A stretch of DNA of 36,658 bases from an uncultured Lachnospiraceae bacterium (GTDB lineage: Bacteria; Bacillota; Clostridia; Lachnospirales; Lachnospiraceae), in assembly GCA_905235745.1 (NCBI GenBank), contig CAJOMN010000013.1:77931-114588 (forward strand), given 5' to 3'. Positions within the stretch are counted from its first letter, which is position 1. The number at the start of each line of letters is the position of its first letter. The notes beneath the pieces were generated by a model. The model was not told where the DNA came from, did no database searches, and saw only the letters and a program-made list of their open reading frames with translations. A program made the position numbers and the translations under genes. Below are positions 8,197-17,480 of the stretch, piece by piece.

Positions 8197-9864
8197 TCAC
8201 ATGTCATCGGCATCAAATACTTCCGAGATCGCGGTGCCCGGAGACACCATGGGAAATACTTTATCATCACTGTCAATGACACATTCTATCACAACGGGTG
8301 CTTTCATTTCAATCGCACTGGTAAGGGCATCCCTTACCTCTTCCTTCCTGGTGACTCTGATGGCGTGGCATCCAAGTGCTTCCGCCACTTTGCAATAATC
8401 CACCTTATCGGTCAGAACGGTATTGGAATACCGCTTGTCATAGAACAGTGTCTGCCACTGACGTACCATGCCGAGAACCGAATTGTTTATCACGATCTGT
8501 ATGATGGGTATATCATATCTGCTCGCAGTCGCAAGTTCGTTCATATTCATTCTGAAGCATCCGTCTCCGCCGATATTGCATACTATCTTGTCGGGACGTC
8601 CGACCTTTGCACCTATGCACGCCCCGAGGCCGTATCCCATCGTACCAAGGCCGCCGGAAGACAGAAAAGTGCGCGGCTCCTTAAATCTGTAATACTGTGC
8701 AGCCCACATCTGGTGCTGTCCGACGTCGGTCGTTATAATGGCATTCCCTTCCGTTACGTCATACAGCTGTTCGATAACATAAGGACAGGTGAGCCTTGCA
8801 GTGTCATATTTAAGCGGATATCTTGCCTTGAGGTCTTCTATATGGGCTATCCACTCGGGATTGGAATGCTCGGTCAGTTTCGAGTCCAGTATAGCGAGAA
8901 TCTCTTTGACATCTCCGATAATGCTTGCAGTTGTCTTGATATTCTTGTTGATCTCGGCCGGATCTATATCAATATGCAATACCTTTGCCTTGGGAGCAAA
9001 CTTCGCGGCATTTCCGATAACGCGGTCTGAAAATCTTGCCCCGATCGCGATCAGAAGATCGCACTCGCTGACTCCGAGATTGGACGCCTTGGTTCCGTGC
9101 ATCCCTATCATGCCTGTATACAGGTCGTCGTTACCGTCAAATCCGCCCTTACCCATAAGCGTGTCGCACACGGGAGAATCGATCTTATGAGCAAACTGCG
9201 CAAGCTCTTTGGAAGCTCCGGATATCACTACACCGCCACCGGCGTAGATATAGGGCTTCCTGGATCTTTCGATAAGTTTTACGGCAGTTTCGATATCCTT
9301 ATCCGAGTAACGAACGGGGATATCAAGTGTATACGGCTCCTGTCTTGTATACCTGCATTTTGCAGCAGTCACATCCTTCGTGATATCGACAAGAACGGGT
9401 CCCGGACGTCCGCTTCTTGCTATCGCGAACGCCTTGCGGAGCGTATCCGCAAGCTTTGTTATATCCTTAACAATGTATCCGTGCTTTGTGATCGGCATTG
9501 TCACTCCGGCTATGTCGACCTCCTGGAAAGTGTCTTTACCGAGAAGAGGCAGATTGACATTTGCCGTTATCGCTACAAGCGGCACCGAATCCATGTACGC
9601 CGTTGCTATTCCCGTTACGAGGTTAGTCGCCCCGGGACCGCTTGTCGCCATGCATACACCGACCTTGCCCGTAGCCCTTGCATAACCGTCGGCCGCATGC
9701 GCGGCGCCCTGCTCGTGGCTCGTCAGTATATGCTTTATCCTGTCGCTGTATTTGTATAATTCATCGTAGATGTTCAGGATCGTTCCTCCGGGATATCCGA
9801 ATACAGTATCCACTCCCTGTTCGAGGAGACATTCCATAACTATCTGAGAACCGGTTAACTCCAT
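8197..9864 (-). CDS. ilvB: Acetolactate synthase, large (catalytic) subunit
   Basis: This 555-residue ThDP-dependent enzyme condenses two pyruvates to acetolactate, or pyruvate with 2-oxobutyrate, in valine, leucine and isoleucine synthesis. The N-terminal ThDP domain carries the activating glutamate Glu51 in TSHEQGAAHAADGYARATG. The C-terminal ThDP-binding motif runs from GGDGCFRMNMNE to the later INNS. I chose the ATG at 9864 because AGGGAG lies correctly before it; an in-frame ATG at 9894 has no such site. The regulatory small subunit IlvN is not adjacent. The gene follows ilvD by 31 nt and precedes serC by 27 nt in the same direction. Confidence 0.95.
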   Translation of the reverse strand: MELTGSQIVMECLLEQGVDTVFGYPGGTILNIYDELYKYSDRIKHILTSHEQGAAHAADGYARATGKVGVCMATSGPGATNLVTGIATAYMDSVPLVAITANVNLPLLGKDTFQEVDIAGVTMPITKHGYIVKDITKLADTLRKAFAIARSGRPGPVLVDITKDVTAAKCRYTRQEPYTLDIPVRYSDKDIETAVKLIERSRKPYIYAGGGVVISGASKELAQFAHKIDSPVCDTLMGKGGFDGNDDLYTGMIGMHGTKASNLGVSECDLLIAIGARFSDRVIGNAAKFAPKAKVLHIDIDPAEINKNIKTTASIIGDVKEILAILDSKLTEHSNPEWIAHIEDLKARYPLKYDTARLTCPYVIEQLYDVTEGNAIITTDVGQHQMWAAQYYRFKEPRTFLSSGGLGTMGYGLGACIGAKVGRPDKIVCNIGGDGCFRMNMNELATASRYDIPIIQIVINNSVLGMVRQWQTLFYDKRYSNTVLTDKVDYCKVAEALGCHAIRVTRKEEVRDALTSAIEMKAPVVIECVIDSDDKVFPMVSPGTAISEVFDADDM

Positions 9865-9895
9865 GATTTTCTCCCTGTATAGTATACGCTTCACA

Positions 9896-11563
9896 TTAAA
9901 AATCAGACCGTAGAACTGCGCCCTTATCTCCGCTTGTTACAAGCTTTTCGTATCTTGCAAGATATCCGGTCTTAACTCTTGGCTCGCGCGGCTGCCATTT
10001 TGCGCGGCGGCTTTCAAGTTCCTCATCCGACAATCTGACATTGATCGTAACATTGGGGATATCTATCGATATGATATCGCCTTCCTCTATGAGCGCTATC
10101 GGTCCGCCCACGGCAGCTTCCGGCGAAACATGACCTATGGATGCTCCGCGGCTTGCGCCCGAAAATCTTCCGTCGGTTATGAGTGCAACGCTCTCGCCAA
10201 GCCCCATTCCGGCTATAGCTGATGTGGGGTTGAGCATCTCCCTCATTCCGGGGCCGCCCTTAGGTCCTTCATATCTGATAACGACGACATCACCGGGCAC
10301 TATCCTGCCGCCCTTTATTGCTGCAATGGCGTCTTCCTCGCAGTCAAATACCCTTGCGGGTCCTTCATGCTTCAGCATGCTTTCGGCAACGGCGCTGCGC
10401 TTTACTACCGAGCCGTCGGGCGCGATATTGCCGGTAAGGACAGCAAGTCCTCCGGTCTTCGAATACGGGTTGTCCATAGGTCTTATGACCTCCGGATTAC
10501 GGTTAACGCATCCCGAAATGTTCTCTCCGAGAGTCCTGCCCGTAACCGTCATGCAGTCCGTATTAAGAAGCCCCGCATCGGCAAGCTGTTTCATAACGGC
10601 ATGAACGCCGCCCGCCTCATTCAGGTCTTCCATATATGTAGGACCTGCCGGCGCGAGATGACACAGATTGGGCGTTCTTTCCGATATCTCATTGGCCATT
10701 GTTATGTCAAAATCATATCCGATCTCATGCGCGATCGCCGGGATATGAAGCATCGAATTGGTAGAGCATCCGAGCGCCATATCAACGGTAAGCGCGTTTA
10801 AAATCGATTCTTTGGTGATGATGTCTCTCGGGCATATGTTCTTCCTGTACAGCTCCATAACTGCCATTCCCGCATGCTTTGCAAGCGCTATCCTCTCCGA
10901 ATAGACCGCGGGGATCGTACCGTTACCGGCAAGCCCCATTCCGAGCGCTTCGGTCAGACAGTTCATCGAATTGGCGGTATACATGCCCGAGCATGAACCG
11001 CACGTCGGACATACCTTGCATTCGAATTCGGTCAGCTCTTCATCGGTGATCTTACCGGCAGCTCTGGCACCCACTGCCTCAAACATCGATGACAGGCTCC
11101 TCTTCTGTCCCATTACATGACCCGCGAGCATCGGCCCTCCCGACACGAATACGGTCGGAATGTTGATCCTTGCCGCGGCCATGAGCAGTCCGGGAACGTT
11201 CTTGTCACAGTTCGGTACCATGACAAGTGCGTCGAACTGATGGGCAAGAGCCATGCATTCGGTCGAATCGGCTATAAGATCCCTTGTGACAAGCGAGTAT
11301 TTCATCCCGACATGCCCCATGGCGATCCCGTCGCATACAGCGATCGCCGGGAACACGACAGGCGTTCCTCCGGCCATTGCCACACCCATCTTTACCGCTT
11401 CGACGATCTTATCAATGTTCATATGTCCCGGCACGATCTCATTGTATGAGCTGACTATGCCGACAAGCGGTCTGTCCATCTCTTCCTGCGTGAAGCCGAG
11501 AGCATGGAACAAAGATCTGTGCGGTGCCTGTGCACTTCCCTTTTTAACTGCATCACTTCTCAT
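9896..11563 (-). CDS. ilvD: Dihydroxy-acid dehydratase
   Basis: This 555-residue Fe-S enzyme dehydrates 2,3-dihydroxy-3-methylbutanoate and its C6 homologue to the 2-oxo acids that become valine, leucine and isoleucine. Cysteines of the Fe-S site are visible in [10 protein letters not shown] (Cys77), PNCDKNVPG (Cys119) and [17 protein letters not shown] (185-201). C-terminal family sequence GRFSGASRG is also present. The start at 11563 (MRSDAVKKG) has GGAGG ten nt upstream and fits the family N-terminus; the in-frame ATG at 11596 is less likely. It is first of the ilvD-ilvB-serC-serA run, about 120 nt below yajC. Confidence 0.96.
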   Translation of the reverse strand: MRSDAVKKGSAQAPHRSLFHALGFTQEEMDRPLVGIVSSYNEIVPGHMNIDKIVEAVKMGVAMAGGTPVVFPAIAVCDGIAMGHVGMKYSLVTRDLIADSTECMALAHQFDALVMVPNCDKNVPGLLMAAARINIPTVFVSGGPMLAGHVMGQKRSLSSMFEAVGARAAGKITDEELTEFECKVCPTCGSCSGMYTANSMNCLTEALGMGLAGNGTIPAVYSERIALAKHAGMAVMELYRKNICPRDIITKESILNALTVDMALGCSTNSMLHIPAIAHEIGYDFDITMANEISERTPNLCHLAPAGPTYMEDLNEAGGVHAVMKQLADAGLLNTDCMTVTGRTLGENISGCVNRNPEVIRPMDNPYSKTGGLAVLTGNIAPDGSVVKRSAVAESMLKHEGPARVFDCEEDAIAAIKGGRIVPGDVVVIRYEGPKGGPGMREMLNPTSAIAGMGLGESVALITDGRFSGASRGASIGHVSPEAAVGGPIALIEEGDIISIDIPNVTINVRLSDEELESRRAKWQPREPRVKTGYLARYEKLVTSGDKGAVLRSDF

Positions 11564-11602
11564 TATATATGTTCCTCCAAACATCCCATCCTGCACAACA
11601 AA

Positions 11603-11654
11603 GAGTGCCCCTGACGGACACCCTGAGTCACGGTGAACGGGTTATATCCGTTCA
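11603..11654 (-). promoter_or_regulatory. Two small stem-loops in the yajC-ilvD gap
   Basis: In the 119-nt gap before ilvD the minus-strand RNA could fold two hairpins. One has 7-bp arms TGAACGG/CCGTTCA (11634-11654). The other has 8-bp arms GGGTGTCC/GGGCACTC with two G-U pairs (11603-11623). Neither is followed by a good U-tract, and no leader peptide or T-box motif was recognised. They could attenuate or process the transcript entering the ilv-ser genes, or mean nothing. Confidence 0.25.
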
Positions 11655-11682
11655 TAATTATAGAAAACGGCCTGAAATGTGA

Positions 11683-12012
11683 TCACTCCTCAGCCGCTGC
11701 GGCATCCTCGGGCTTTTCAACCTGGGTGATCGCTGACTTCTGCATGGGGATCCGGCAATTCTTGTTGTTTCCGAACTCAACTATTACCGTATCATCCGAA
11801 ACATCGATAACTACTCCGTAGAACCCGCTTGTCGTAAGAACAGAATCCCCGGGAGCGATCGTGGATAACAGCGACTCCATCCTCTTCTGCTCCTTCTTCT
11901 GGGGCTTGATCATAAGGAAATAAATAATAACACCGAATATGGCGATATATACGACCATCATCAATATACCGCCGGTACCGCCTGCACTTTCAGTCAATAA
12001 AATCGAATTCAT
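11683..12012 (-). CDS. yajC: Sec translocon accessory protein YajC
   Basis: The 109-residue product has one N-terminal membrane helix (about residues 15-36, ending IIYFLMIKPQKKEQKRMESL), a small conserved domain (SLLSTIAPGDSVLTTSGFYG, about 48-67) and an Ala/Glu-rich tail. This is the standard YajC form, a protein that associates with SecDF. The start at 12012 is fixed by ACGGAGG seven nt upstream. A longer frame starting at 12048 would use an ATG inside the 87-bp repeat and give a non-family extension, so it is rejected. The pairing with tgt upstream is a common bacterial arrangement. Confidence 0.93.
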   Translation of the reverse strand: MNSILLTESAGGTGGILMMVVYIAIFGVIIYFLMIKPQKKEQKRMESLLSTIAPGDSVLTTSGFYGVVIDVSDDTVIVEFGNNKNCRIPMQKSAITQVEKPEDAAAAEE

Positions 12013-12028
12013 ATGTCTACCTCCGTCA

Positions 12029-12115
12029 CTTCTTGAGAGCCACGCCATTAAAAGCTCGCTTCGCTCGGGCGTGGCCTACGTGCTGCAAAGTTTTCATAGA
12101 AAACTTTACACCACC
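12029..12115 (-). repeat. 87-bp two-hairpin repeat, copy 2
   Basis: This is the second copy, identical by eye over 87 bp to 5391-5477 and in the same orientation relative to its downstream gene (yajC). It ends 16 nt before the yajC start, right next to the ribosome binding site. On its far side, 5 bp away, is a clear copy of the spaced palindrome. The flanks of the two copies differ, so the identity does not come from a larger duplication. Confidence 0.9.
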
Positions 12116-12120
12116 AGAAA

Positions 12121-12151
12121 TATAGTGAACAAATCCAATGCGTTTACTATA
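12121..12151 (-). promoter_or_regulatory. 31-bp spaced palindrome upstream of yajC
   Basis: The arms TATAGTGAAC (12121-12130) and GTTTACTATA (12142-12151) are inverted repeats matching at nine of ten positions, with an 11-bp spacer. The left arm is identical to that of the element at 22311. After subtracting the 87-bp repeat, it lies 21 nt from the yajC start. It could be a repressor or activator operator, or a specialised promoter. The tgt-yajC gap (12013-12193) otherwise contains only AT-rich sequence. Confidence 0.55.
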
Positions 12152-12193
12152 AATCTATATTAATATACACAACATAAAGAGATGTTTCAAGGC

Positions 12194-13339
12194 TTATTTT
12201 TCCGCGCCGTCATCGCTTTCGCGGAAGCCTTCAAGCTTTGATTTCATGTACTTCTCATAGCAGCCGTTGTCGAGAGCATCCCTTATCTCTTCCATCATCT
12301 TATTATAGAAGTAAAGATTATGCATCACGCACAGCCTCATTCCGAGCATTTCCTTTGCCTTGAGAAGATGCCTTATGTATGCCCGCGAATAATGCCTGCA
12401 CGCCGGGCAGCCGCATCCTTCTTCTATGGGGCCGGGATCCTGCTCGTAACGGGCGTTTAAGATCCTGACAGTACCCTTATTCGTATACAGATGACCGTGA
12501 CGGGCGTTTCTTGAAGGATATACGCAGTCGAAAAAATCAACCCCGCGCTTAACACCCTCGAGAATATCCACCGGAGTTCCGACACCCATAAGATATGTCG
12601 GCTTGTCCTGCGGAAGATAAGGAACGACCTGATCGAGAATATCGTACATGACTTCGTTTGGCTCGCCGACCGCCAGCCCGCCTATCGAATAACCCGGCAG
12701 ATCAAGTTCCGAGATCCTCCTGGCGTTATCAATACGGATATCCGGATAGACAGCGCCCTGATTGATGCCAAACAGCATCTGATCCTTATTGATCGTATCC
12801 GGAAGGCTGTTCAGACGTTCGATCTCGTCCCTGCACCTTATCAGCCATCTCGTTGTCCTGTCAACAGACGCCTGCACATATGAGCGCTCCGCAAGAGAGG
12901 GCGGGCATTCATCAAACGCCATCGCCACTGTACTTGCCAGATTGGACTGTATCTGTATGGACTGCTCGGGACCCATGAATATCCTTCGTCCGTCAATATG
13001 GGAATTGAAATGCACTCCTTCTTCACTGATGCTGCGAAGCTTTGCGAGGGAAAACACCTGAAAACCGCCCGAATCAGTAAGTATCGGCCTGTCCCAGACC
13101 ATGAAACGGTGAAGTCCTCCCAGATTTCTGATGATCGCGTCACCGGGACGGACGTGAAGATGATATGTATTGGAAAGCTGTATCTGGCAGCCAAGTTCCT
13201 TGAGATCTTCGGTCGAGACCGCGCCCTTTATCGCCGCGGCGGTACCGACATTCATAAAAACAGGAGTCTGCACCGTTCCGTGGACCGTTGTAAACTCCGC
13301 TCTCTTTGCCCTGCCCTCTGTAGTAAGTATCCTGTACAT
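12194..13339 (-). CDS. tgt: tRNA-guanine(34) transglycosylase
   Basis: This 381-residue enzyme exchanges guanine for the queuine precursor preQ1 at the wobble position of GUN-anticodon tRNAs. It has the substrate motif LTDSGGFQVFSLAKL, the catalytic aspartate region DFFDCVYPSRNARHG and the zinc site CGCPACRHYSRAYIRH with a later histidine in LCVMHNLYFYN. The ATG at 13339 overlaps the upstream carboxypeptidase stop by one base (TGATG), so translation is probably coupled. The TTG one codon upstream is less likely to be the start. No other queuosine genes are in the window. Confidence 0.97.
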   Translation of the reverse strand: MYRILTTEGRAKRAEFTTVHGTVQTPVFMNVGTAAAIKGAVSTEDLKELGCQIQLSNTYHLHVRPGDAIIRNLGGLHRFMVWDRPILTDSGGFQVFSLAKLRSISEEGVHFNSHIDGRRIFMGPEQSIQIQSNLASTVAMAFDECPPSLAERSYVQASVDRTTRWLIRCRDEIERLNSLPDTINKDQMLFGINQGAVYPDIRIDNARRISELDLPGYSIGGLAVGEPNEVMYDILDQVVPYLPQDKPTYLMGVGTPVDILEGVKRGVDFFDCVYPSRNARHGHLYTNKGTVRILNARYEQDPGPIEEGCGCPACRHYSRAYIRHLLKAKEMLGMRLCVMHNLYFYNKMMEEIRDALDNGCYEKYMKSKLEGFRESDDGAEK

Positions 13340-14286
13340 CAATATTCGCCCTTTAGATACTCCTCAAGGCAGACTCCTTTTTCTGTAATATCCTTTGCAT
13401 ATTTCGTTCCCACATACCGGAAATGCCACGGCTCATATACGATCCCCGTGATCTCCTCCTTGCCCTGCGGATAGCGCAGAATGAATCCGTAATCGGGAGC
13501 ATTGGCGGCAAGCCACTTGCCTGCAGGAGTCTCTCCGAATCCGTCATCCATCGAGGTGTAGGAACCGGTCAGTATATCAAGAGCCAGTCCGAGATGATGC
13601 TCGCTCGTCCCCGGAACGGTTACACTCATGGAGCCGACCCTGTACGCTTCAAGATAGGTCATTCCCTGTCCCATGAGCTTATTCAGCTTGTTGTTGAAAA
13701 GCGTCTGCTGTCTGTCATACGATCTGTAAGCACTTACGATCATAAGGTTAACACCGTCAGCAGATGCGGCATCCATCATCTCCAGAATATCGGCAATGAT
13801 CCTTGCATCAGCTTTCATTGATCCGTTCAGATCCGCAAGATTGGGCTCGTAATCATCCGGTACGGGATTCTGTTTGTTGACAAGCATAAGGTGCCAGTCA
13901 TCCGGATCTATTATGATCTCATCACCGGGTACTTCATCCATTTCATCATCTCCGGCTTCTTCCGGAAGTATCTCTTCATCATATGCCGTATCTTCCGCAG
14001 CATCTTCCGTATCCTCGCTGCCGGATGCTATCCCGTTTTTCCTGAGCTTTTCAAGATAATCCGAGATATCTTCCCTGTCCGCAGCCGTTTCATTATCGAA
14101 CAGAAAATCATCCGCGCTCATATAATCGGTATCGTTTACGGCCGCGACGCTTCTGATATTGACTGTCTTCTTGTTGGTGTCGGATGCCTGCGCATCATAA
14201 GCCGTGCATGACAAAACGCCTCCGACAAGAGCGGCGACATACAGATAAGCTATGCATTTGTCAATGTAATAGGTTAAAGGTTTCAT
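13339..14286 (-). CDS. VanY-type D-alanyl-D-alanine carboxypeptidase, exported
   Basis: The product is 315 residues. The N-terminus has a hydrophobic signal segment (about 12-25) with likely cleavage near AQA-S at 34-35; a lipoprotein cysteine at 27 is a weaker alternative. A long acidic linker (about 90-130) follows, then a peptidase domain (about 135-310). The zinc ligands of the family are visible in GTSEHHLGLALDI (His230/231 and Asp237) and EPWHFRYVG (His288), along with the substrate motif SAYRSYDRQQ. The likely role is trimming the terminal D-Ala of peptidoglycan stems. VanY alone does not imply vancomycin resistance: no vanH, vanA or vanX gene is present. It sits between the lactonase and tgt. 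Confidence 0.88.
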   Translation of the reverse strand: MKPLTYYIDKCIAYLYVAALVGGVLSCTAYDAQASDTNKKTVNIRSVAAVNDTDYMSADDFLFDNETAADREDISDYLEKLRKNGIASGSEDTEDAAEDTAYDEEILPEEAGDDEMDEVPGDEIIIDPDDWHLMLVNKQNPVPDDYEPNLADLNGSMKADARIIADILEMMDAASADGVNLMIVSAYRSYDRQQTLFNNKLNKLMGQGMTYLEAYRVGSMSVTVPGTSEHHLGLALDILTGSYTSMDDGFGETPAGKWLAANAPDYGFILRYPQGKEEITGIVYEPWHFRYVGTKYAKDITEKGVCLEEYLKGEY

Positions 14287-14290
14287 ATTA

Positions 14291-15371
14291 TTACAGTTTC
14301 TTGATTATAACGCAGTTCCCGCTCGGTACCTTCACAAACGGTCCGTTTAGTACGATTATATTCTTATCAAGATTAAGAGTAAAGAAGCTCATCGTGTTCG
14401 ATTCATGGTTGAGGCTGACTATATGATGCGAATCCGGGAAGAATGACACATCCTTCGGATAATCGCCCGAAACCGGAAGGTGCAGCAGCCGCTCAAGCTC
14501 TCCTGTCTTGTCATCAACACTGAATATCGAGACACTGTTGCTGCCCGCAACCGACGACATAAGATACTTATGGTCGGCTGAGAACTTCATCGCGCATGTG
14601 ATACTCCCGGTTGTCTTGTATTCATCGTTAATTGTCGAATACGACCCGATCTTTTCAAATACGGGATTTCCTTTATCGTTATTATAGGAATAAACATCGA
14701 TCTTGCATCCCGCTTCATGGGATATATACGCAAACTTTCCGTTCCGGTGAAACTTGATGTATCTCGGTTCGCTGTCCTGATCGCAGTGGATCATATCTTT
14801 CATTTTCAGCTTGCCCGTCACGCTGTCGAATGAATAGATCCTGACCTGATCCATTCCGCTGTCGCAGGCGCACAGATACTTATTGTCCCTTGTCATCTTC
14901 ACGCAGGTGATATGAGGAAGGAAAGAGCGCTCTATTATACTTCCGATACCGGCCGAAAACATCTCGTCCGAAATCTCCCCGATCGCGCCGTCATCATTGA
15001 TATGAAGAACCGTAACCTTCGCATCGTGATATCAGATATTTGTCTTCGTAATCCGTCGAAAGATAACAGCCTCTCATTCCGTTGATCGAAGCGGTTCCTA
15101 TATTCTCAAGCCTTCCGTCCGGCAATATCCTGAAGCTTTCAACGCCAAAATCCGTTATCGCATACAGGAATTCACCGTTATGGGAGATCGTCACATAAGA
15201 GGAGTTGGTTATCTTAACCTTATCCTTCTCGGTAAGCCTGCCGTTCTTATCATCAACATCGTATATGTATATGCCTGTATCCGAGTTCCTCGTATACGTC
15301 GAAACATATGCGACATATTTGTCCTTGTTTGCTTTTGAGGTCTTTGCGGCCTTAACGGTTTTCTCTGCCAT
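14291..15371 (-). pseudogene. Lactonase family beta-propeller protein, split by a 5-nt frameshift
   Basis: Two adjacent frames together encode one member of the lactonase family (PF10282, seven-bladed propeller; some members are 6-phosphogluconolactonases). The 5' part (start about 15371, AGAGG six nt before the ATG) has YVAYVSTYTRNSDTGIYIYD and runs to an early stop near 15009. The 3' part continues in another frame with AKVTVLHINDDGAIGEISDE and CVKMTRDNKYLCACD up to 14291. The frame is lost at 15028-15032, where a single GATAT (ATATC in the gene) is present. Adding a second ATATC restores the reading LISYHDAKVTVLH and a normal protein of about 361 residues. Everything else is intact, so the lesion is recent, phase-variable or an assembly error. 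Confidence 0.85.
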
Positions 15372-15389
15372 TTTCATCCTCTGCGGTCC

Positions 15390-15421
15390 TATGGTAAATC
15401 CGTTAAAACACGTTTACCATA
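15390..15421 (-). promoter_or_regulatory. 32-bp spaced palindrome between the lactonase and potA
   Basis: The arms TATGGTAAAT (15390-15399) and GTTTACCATA (15412-15421) are inverted repeats with nine of ten matches (the outer nine bp pair perfectly) and a 12-bp spacer. It lies 18 nt upstream of the lactonase start and about 60 bp upstream of the potA promoter. It shares the GTTTACnATA arm with the elements at 12121 and 22311. Confidence 0.55.
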
Positions 15422-15482
15422 AAGCATTAATGCATACAAAAATATTTTCCGTCCGCCGATAAAAAAAGTCAACCGCTATATA

Positions 15483-15511
15483 TTGTATTTGCTGTCTCTA
15501 TACTGTATAAT
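15483..15511 (+). promoter_or_regulatory. Sigma-A-type promoter for potABCD
   Basis: TTGTAT (15483-15488), a 17-bp spacer and a perfect TATAAT (15506-15511) point toward potA, whose start is about 52 nt further on. Confidence 0.7.
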
Positions 15512-15563
15512 TTGCGATATTATGATATCAGAGTCGGAAACCGACCCCTCGGAGGTTATGTGT

Positions 15564-16649
15564 TTGAGCAAAATTCTTATCGAACTTAAAGGTATATCCA
15601 AGACATACGACAACACTCCCGTGATCGATGAACTTGATCTGTCTATCAGGGAAAACGAGTTCGTTACGCTCCTTGGTCCTTCCGGATGCGGAAAGACGAC
15701 GATCCTCCGTATCATAGGCGGATTTGAGACTCCGGATAAAGGGAGCGTTTATTTTGACGGTGTCGATATAACAAAGCTTCCGCCCAATAAGAGGCAGCTT
15801 AATACAGTCTTTCAAAAATACTCCCTGTTCACTCATATGACCGTTGCCGACAATATCGCATTCGGTCTGCGTATCAGGAAGAAAAGCGATTCATATATAA
15901 AAGACAAGATCAAATACGCTCTTGACCTTGTAAACCTCCCCGGGTATGGGGATCGTTATCCGGATTCTCTTTCCGGAGGCCAGCAGCAGCGTATTGCCAT
16001 AGCACGCGCTATAGTCAACGAACCCAAGGTCCTGCTTCTCGACGAGCCGCTTGGAGCACTTGATCTGAAGCTGCGCCAGGAAATGCAGTACGAACTTATC
16101 AGGCTCAAGAACGAACTCGGTATAACGTTTATATACGTGACCCACGATCAGGAAGAGGCTCTTACAATGTCCGACACCATCGTGGTAATGAACCAGGGAT
16201 ACATTCAGCAGGCCGGTACTCCCGAAAGTATATACAACGAGCCGATCAACGCTTTCGTTGCGGATTTCATCGGAGAAAGCAACATTTACGACGGGATCAT
16301 GGTAAGGGATCGTCTCGTCAATATAGGCGGTCTTGATTTTGAATGCGTGGACGAGGGGTTCGGAGAAGGCGAACCCGTCGATGTCGTTATTAGACCCGAG
16401 GATGTGGAACTCGGGGATCCCGCTTCGGGACATACAACGGGAACCGTTACATCTATCATATTCAAGGGTGTACATTACGAGATACAGGTGGAAAGTGCCA
16501 TCGGGATCACTTTTATGGTACAGACCACACAGAATTTCCCCGTAGGAAGCTATGTCGGGATTAACATCATCCCGGACAACTTCCAGATAATGCACAAGCC
16601 GCGGTCTGAGGCCGAGGAGATACTTAACATCAACGATTATCAGAGTTAA
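15564..16649 (+). CDS. potA: Spermidine/putrescine ABC importer, ATP-binding protein
   Basis: This 361-residue ATPase powers polyamine uptake. In order it shows Walker [10 protein letters not shown], the Q-loop QKYSLF, the signature LSGGQQQR, Walker [13 protein letters not shown] and the switch histidine in THDQEEA. A C-terminal TOBE-type domain follows (from about residue 240; [12 protein letters not shown]). I place the start at the TTG at 15564 (product [15 protein letters not shown]), eight nt after GGAGG; the ATG at 15558 is only two nt from that site. Seven bases separate it from potB. The substrate is inferred from the PotA-like sequence and the full potABCD order. Confidence 0.92.
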   Translation: MSKILIELKGISKTYDNTPVIDELDLSIRENEFVTLLGPSGCGKTTILRIIGGFETPDKGSVYFDGVDITKLPPNKRQLNTVFQKYSLFTHMTVADNIAFGLRIRKKSDSYIKDKIKYALDLVNLPGYGDRYPDSLSGGQQQRIAIARAIVNEPKVLLLDEPLGALDLKLRQEMQYELIRLKNELGITFIYVTHDQEEALTMSDTIVVMNQGYIQQAGTPESIYNEPINAFVADFIGESNIYDGIMVRDRLVNIGGLDFECVDEGFGEGEPVDVVIRPEDVELGDPASGHTTGTVTSIIFKGVHYEIQVESAIGITFMVQTTQNFPVGSYVGINIIPDNFQIMHKPRSEAEEILNINDYQS

Positions 16650-16655
16650 TTCACA

Positions 16656-17480
16656 ATGAGCAGGAAGAAAGTACAGGTTCTTTCAATTCCATATATTCTG
16701 TGGGTCATCGGTTTTACCGTAATACCTCTTTTATTTGTATTCGCCAAAGCATCCACAAATGCTGAAGGGGATCTTACTTTGGAGTACCTTCTTGCCATTT
16801 TTGACCCTGTGCACCGCAAGGCACTTCTTCTGTCCATCGCCCTTGCGTTCACAACTTCACTCATCTGTGTTGTCATATCATATCCGGTTGCACTGATATT
16901 AAAGACCTCCAAATTCAAGAATACCAAGATCATAATGTTCGTTATGATACTTCCGATGTGGATGAACTTTATTCTGCGGATACTGGCCATACAGCTTCTC
17001 ATCTCCAAAAACGGCGTGATCAATCACCTGCTGTCGATGCTGAATCTGCCCTCGCTCAATATAATAAACACTCCCGCGGCAATTGTTGTCGGCATGGTAT
17101 ACGACTATCTGCCGTACATGCTTCTTCCCGTCCTCAACTGTGTTCTTGCGATCCCCGACGATATAATCGAGGCCGGAAAGGATCTCGGTGCGGGAAGGTT
17201 ACGTGTATTTACCAGGATTCTTCTCCCGCTCTCCCTTTCCGGAATAGGGAGCGGGATTACAATGGTCTTCGTGCCGTCCATGACGGAATTTGTCATCGCT
17301 AATATATTAGGCGGCGGCAAGATACAGCTCCTCGGCAATGTTATAGAACAGGAATTCTCGGTCAGCATGAACTGGAATCTCGGTTCGGGTCTGTCGGTGG
17401 CGCTCATGGTATTCGTACTAATAACAACATTTTTGTTCGGGCACGACTCGTCCGGCAGTAACAGGAACTTTGTATTATGA
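16656..17480 (+). CDS. potB: Spermidine/putrescine ABC importer, permease PotB
   Basis: This 274-residue inner-membrane permease has about six hydrophobic segments (the first near 10-28). The cytoplasmic coupling motif of binding-protein-dependent permeases is EAGKDLGAGRLRVFTRILLP (about residues 171-190), in which EA and G are conserved. It forms the channel with PotC. The start follows the potA stop by six nt and the end overlaps potC by four (ATGA), indicating tight translational coupling. Confidence 0.92.
   Translation: MSRKKVQVLSIPYILWVIGFTVIPLLFVFAKASTNAEGDLTLEYLLAIFDPVHRKALLLSIALAFTTSLICVVISYPVALILKTSKFKNTKIIMFVMILPMWMNFILRILAIQLLISKNGVINHLLSMLNLPSLNIINTPAAIVVGMVYDYLPYMLLPVLNCVLAIPDDIIEAGKDLGAGRLRVFTRILLPLSLSGIGSGITMVFVPSMTEFVIANILGGGKIQLLGNVIEQEFSVSMNWNLGSGLSVALMVFVLITTFLFGHDSSGSNRNFVL

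Noticed and set aside
11564-11682. T-box or leader-peptide attenuator before ilvD
   Set aside because: The gap is only about 119 nt, no T-box core sequence or run of Leu/Ile/Val codons was seen, and the hairpins lack U-tracts.
11683-12048. Longer yajC frame starting inside the 87-bp repeat (MAWLSR...)
   Set aside because: The downstream ATG at 12012 has a perfect ribosome site and gives the family N-terminus; the repeat's ATG is out of frame with DUF1015 at the other copy.
13339-14286. Vancomycin resistance gene (vanY)
   Set aside because: The protein is a general D,D-carboxypeptidase family member and no vanH, vanA or vanX partner is present.
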